Shown: one piece after another, positions 62,191-64,000 of the stretch
How positions within the stretch are numbered: position 1 is the first letter of the stretch
Layout of the letters: every line of letters starts with the position of its first letter
Assembly: GCA_045804965.1 (NCBI GenBank)
Contig: JBJMMD010000002.1
Coordinates: 62,001 to 126,000, forward strand
Source: CAVTUU01 sp045804965
GTDB taxonomy: Bacteria; Chloroflexota; Chloroflexia; Thermomicrobiales; UBA6265
Reading direction: 5' to 3'
Length of the DNA stretch: 64,000 bases
Notes under the pieces: generated by a model
Database searches by the model: none
Told to the model about the DNA's origin: nothing
Seen by the model: only the letters and a program-made list of their open reading frames with translations
Made by a program: the position numbers and the translations under genes

Positions 62191-62787
62191 ATGGGCTTGA
62201 TCCCGATGGATGTTGAGCCGACCAACAGTAGTGAGCGTTCCTACGACATCTACTCACGACTCCTCAACGACCGCATCATCTTTTTGGGCTGGCCGGTCGA
62301 TGACCAAATCGCCAACACTCTCATCGCGCAGATGTTGTTCCTGGCCCATGAGGACTCAGAACAAGACATCCGTCTGCACATCAATTCGCCGCGCGGCGAT
62401 ATCTATTCCGGACTGGCAATTTACGACACCATGCAAATGATTCGCCCCGATGTTTCGACTTTTAACATGGGCGTCGCAGCAGGCATTGCTGCGGTGCTTC
62501 TCGCAGGCGGTAAACCTGGCAAACGCTATGCACTGCCGAACTCAAAAGTAGTGTTAGATAGTGGGTCAATTGGTATTCGCGACTCAATGAAGCTAACCAA
62601 CGAGGAGTGGGAGGGGTTGCGAAAGATCGTAGAAAAGCCTCTTGAAGTCCTATCAATACACACAGGTAAATCTCTGCAACAAATCAAGGACGATGTCGCT
62701 CAAGAACTTCAAATGAGTGCCGATGAAGCGCTGGCATACGGCATTGTCGATGAAGTTTTGCAACCCGCTAAGCACCGGGACGAATGA
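62191..62787 (+). CDS. ClpP-like protein lacking catalytic Ser and His
   Basis: ClpP-fold protein of 198 residues. The core motifs align from LNDRIIFLGWPVDDQIANTL through INSPRGDIYSGLAIYDTMQ to ALPNSKVV and SADEALAYGIVDEV. The nucleophile position of GxAASM reads VAAGIAA, with Gly98, and the catalytic His position (MIHQP) reads VLDSG, with Asp123. The Asp near residue 168 remains. It also lacks four residues after the His site. It is therefore probably inactive, like ClpR subunits that join mixed rings. GGGAGG precedes the ATG. The second half looks more A/T-rich than its neighbours. Confidence 0.85.
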   Translation: MGLIPMDVEPTNSSERSYDIYSRLLNDRIIFLGWPVDDQIANTLIAQMLFLAHEDSEQDIRLHINSPRGDIYSGLAIYDTMQMIRPDVSTFNMGVAAGIAAVLLAGGKPGKRYALPNSKVVLDSGSIGIRDSMKLTNEEWEGLRKIVEKPLEVLSIHTGKSLQQIKDDVAQELQMSADEALAYGIVDEVLQPAKHRDE

Positions 62788-62799
62788 TCCATAACTCTC

Positions 62800-63054
62800 C
62801 TAGCTCTGTTTGACCCTATAGGGTCCGACGACTGTATCGAAGACTTTCCCGAGGCGGTCGACGAGTGTGCCGTCGGGTCCGTCGCCTGGCCACGATCGAG
62901 TCGTTCCTATCCACGCGGCCGTCAGTGTCCGGCCCAGCTCCATGGGATCGCAATCGATCAGTTCGCCCGCCTCGCGCGCGGCAACCAAGAGCCCATTCCG
63001 ACCTCAGTCACGCTCTCCGATTTGCCTCCTGAACTCGCCCAAACCCGCATGGTA
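62800..63054 (-). pseudogene. remnant of a TetR-family regulator C-terminus
   Basis: Minus-strand sequence that reads LLVAAREAGELIDCDPMELG, then LTAAWIGTTRSWPGDGPD and ends in GPYRVKQS, which is the C-terminal ligand domain style of TetR proteins. Going upstream, EFRRQIGERD is followed by an in-frame TGA (63004-63006), and no helix-turn-helix part is found before the tRNA. It is a decayed fragment between the ClpP-like gene and tRNA-Cys. Confidence 0.4.
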
Positions 63055-63089
63055 AACTCGCTAGCACGTGGGTCTCTCCCTCGTTCCCT

Positions 63090-63160
63090 GGCGCCATAGC
63101 CAAGCGGTAAGGCACGGGTCTGCAAAACCCTGATCGGCGGTTCGAATCCGCCTGGCGCCT
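63090..63160 (+). tRNA. tRNA-Cys (GCA)
   Basis: A 71-base cloverleaf: acceptor GGCGCCA pairs with TGGCGCC (63153-63159), D-arm GCCAAGCGGTAAGGC, anticodon loop CTGCAAA giving anticodon GCA for cysteine, T-arm GGCGGTTCGAATCCGCC. The discriminator base is U, as expected for tRNA-Cys. The 3' CCA is not encoded in full. Confidence 0.95.
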
Positions 63161-63213
63161 CCGGCCGGCACCCTTCGTCGGGTGCCGTTTGAGTCTTCGG
63201 AGGAAACCACCTC

Positions 63214-63783
63214 GTGCCGGACGGCGCGGCAAGTAAGCCCACGCGCATCACGTCCCGGCGTGTCTTCGAAGGCACGATCTACAATGTCCGGGTCGACCAG
63301 ATTCGGATGCCATCCGGCCGGGAAACGGTCCGCGAAATCATCGAGCATCCCGGCGCGGTCGCGATTCTCGCAATCACCGATGACCAGCAGCTCATCCTTG
63401 TGCGGCAGTATCGCTACGCGATCGATAGCGCCCTCCTCGAGATCCCGGCCGGGACCTGCGAGCCAGCTGAATCCCCCGTCGAGACGGCCCGACGCGAGCT
63501 CACCGAGGAAACGGGCTATGACGCATCTGAGATTCGCGAGCTTCGCACCTACTATTCGAGCGCCGGATATTCTGACGAGCACATCACCCTCGTGCTGGCC
63601 ACCGGATGCAGGCGATCAACCCGCCCGCCAGCCCCCGACGAAATCGACGAGGTGACGCTTGTACCTGTACGAGACGCGCCATCGCTCCTAGATCACGGCC
63701 CCAATCAGGCTCGCGATGCGAAGACATTGATCGCACTCTCGATGTTAATTGCCGGTCTCATTCCCCTTAATTCGCGAGGGTGA
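63214..63783 (+). CDS. Nudix hydrolase, ADP-ribose pyrophosphatase type
   Basis: Hydrolyses a nucleoside diphosphate linked to another moiety, most likely ADP-ribose. The 189 residues hold VRQYRYAIDSALLEIPAGTC, then the Nudix box PAESPVETARRELTEETGYD, and the YYSSAGYSDEHITLV region found in NudF-type enzymes. The GTG at 63214 is preceded by GGAGGA at about nine bases. It stands 53 bp after tRNA-Cys in the same direction. Confidence 0.9.
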   Translation: MPDGAASKPTRITSRRVFEGTIYNVRVDQIRMPSGRETVREIIEHPGAVAILAITDDQQLILVRQYRYAIDSALLEIPAGTCEPAESPVETARRELTEETGYDASEIRELRTYYSSAGYSDEHITLVLATGCRRSTRPPAPDEIDEVTLVPVRDAPSLLDHGPNQARDAKTLIALSMLIAGLIPLNSRG

Positions 63784-63898
63784 CCGCGGTTACGCTCGCA
63801 AATTATCCGCCAAATGTTTTGCGGGAAAGATGTGTCTACGCCGTCTTATTCGCGATGTACTTTGTTACTAGGATTGAAGGATCTTGATATGTCCGTAC

Positions 63899-64000
63899 AC
63901 ATCCCCAAAACCCTATACCATTCGGCTATCGCATCCGCTATGCTGCAATTCAGAGGTTTTGGTGGATTTGTCCATCAGGTCGCGCCCCTCCACTGTCGCT
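63899..64000 (+). CDS. possible start of a gene, cut by window end
   Basis: An open frame starts with ATG at 63899 (MSVHIPKTLYHSAIASAMLQ) and is still open at the window end. GAAGGATC lies upstream. The 115 bp before it are A/T-rich, as expected for a promoter. Too short to recognise a family. Confidence 0.25.

Noticed and set aside
1..64000. CRISPR array, insertion sequence or prophage
   Set aside because: No regularly spaced repeats, transposase, integrase or phage structural genes were seen.

Overview
The window looks like chromosomal DNA of a high-GC bacterium of the phylum Chloroflexota, most likely a Thermomicrobiales-type organism. This is inferred from gene content: secreted proteins whose signal peptide runs straight into an AQNATP... 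low-complexity stretch, F420-type LLM oxidoreductase, a gram-positive-style ferrochelatase/CgoX pair, many GTG and TTG starts with strong Shine-Dalgarno sites, and many sugar and peptide ABC genes. There are no rRNA genes, IS elements or CRISPR arrays; one tRNA-Cys is present.

Layout. 1-5.2 kb: two MFS exporters (one cut by the window edge), an ArsR-like regulator, a U32-like TIM barrel protein and a secreted protein; the second MFS gene has its own promoter, a tiny leader ORF and hairpins. 5.5-8.1 kb: a PRC/MgtE_N/CBS sensor protein coupled to an Nramp-family transporter. 8.2-10.6 kb: fabD and fabF. 10.8-15.6 kb: a compact five-gene operon (sigma-like factor, small unknown protein, ImmA/IrrE-type metalloprotease, NurA-like nuclease, HerA-like ATPase), the best candidate for a poorly described system. 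15.7-18.6 kb: DUF885 and Gfo/Idh genes. 18.7-25.2 kb: GntR regulator diverging from an SDR, then a dipeptide/oligopeptide-type ABC cassette lacking its ATPases, and a hydrolase. 25.5-35 kb: DinB-like, cupin, SDR, small membrane protein, two more MFS exporters, a zinc-ribbon protein, an LLM oxidoreductase and an odd hydrolase-SnoaL fusion. 35.6-37.5 kb: crcB, an ECF sigma with SnoaL tail and a small monooxygenase-fold protein. 37.6-45.6 kb: a complete sugar ABC importer followed by a cyclase, an epimerase and an SDR, with a divergent SDR. 45.7-50.9 kb: PNPOx-like protein, hemH-cgoX, lepB and a PQQ-type sugar dehydrogenase. 51-52.7 kb: an ECF41-type sigma factor diverging from a VOC and a PNPOx gene, with a recognisable ECF41 promoter. 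52.7-58.9 kb: hydrolase, secreted protein, FtsX/LolD-type ABC exporter, GNAT. 59-61 kb: a NarL-type two-component system. 61.2-64 kb: a PhnP-like hydrolase with a coupled small ORF, a ClpP homologue missing catalytic Ser and His, a decayed TetR fragment, tRNA-Cys and a Nudix hydrolase.

Overall, housekeeping genes (fatty acid initiation/elongation, haem, signal peptidase, tRNA) alternate with catabolic and transport cassettes that carry their own regulators. Dispersed ~90 bp repeats with a GTCATTCTGAGCG-type end occur at three places. All functions are assigned by reading protein motifs; no database search was possible.
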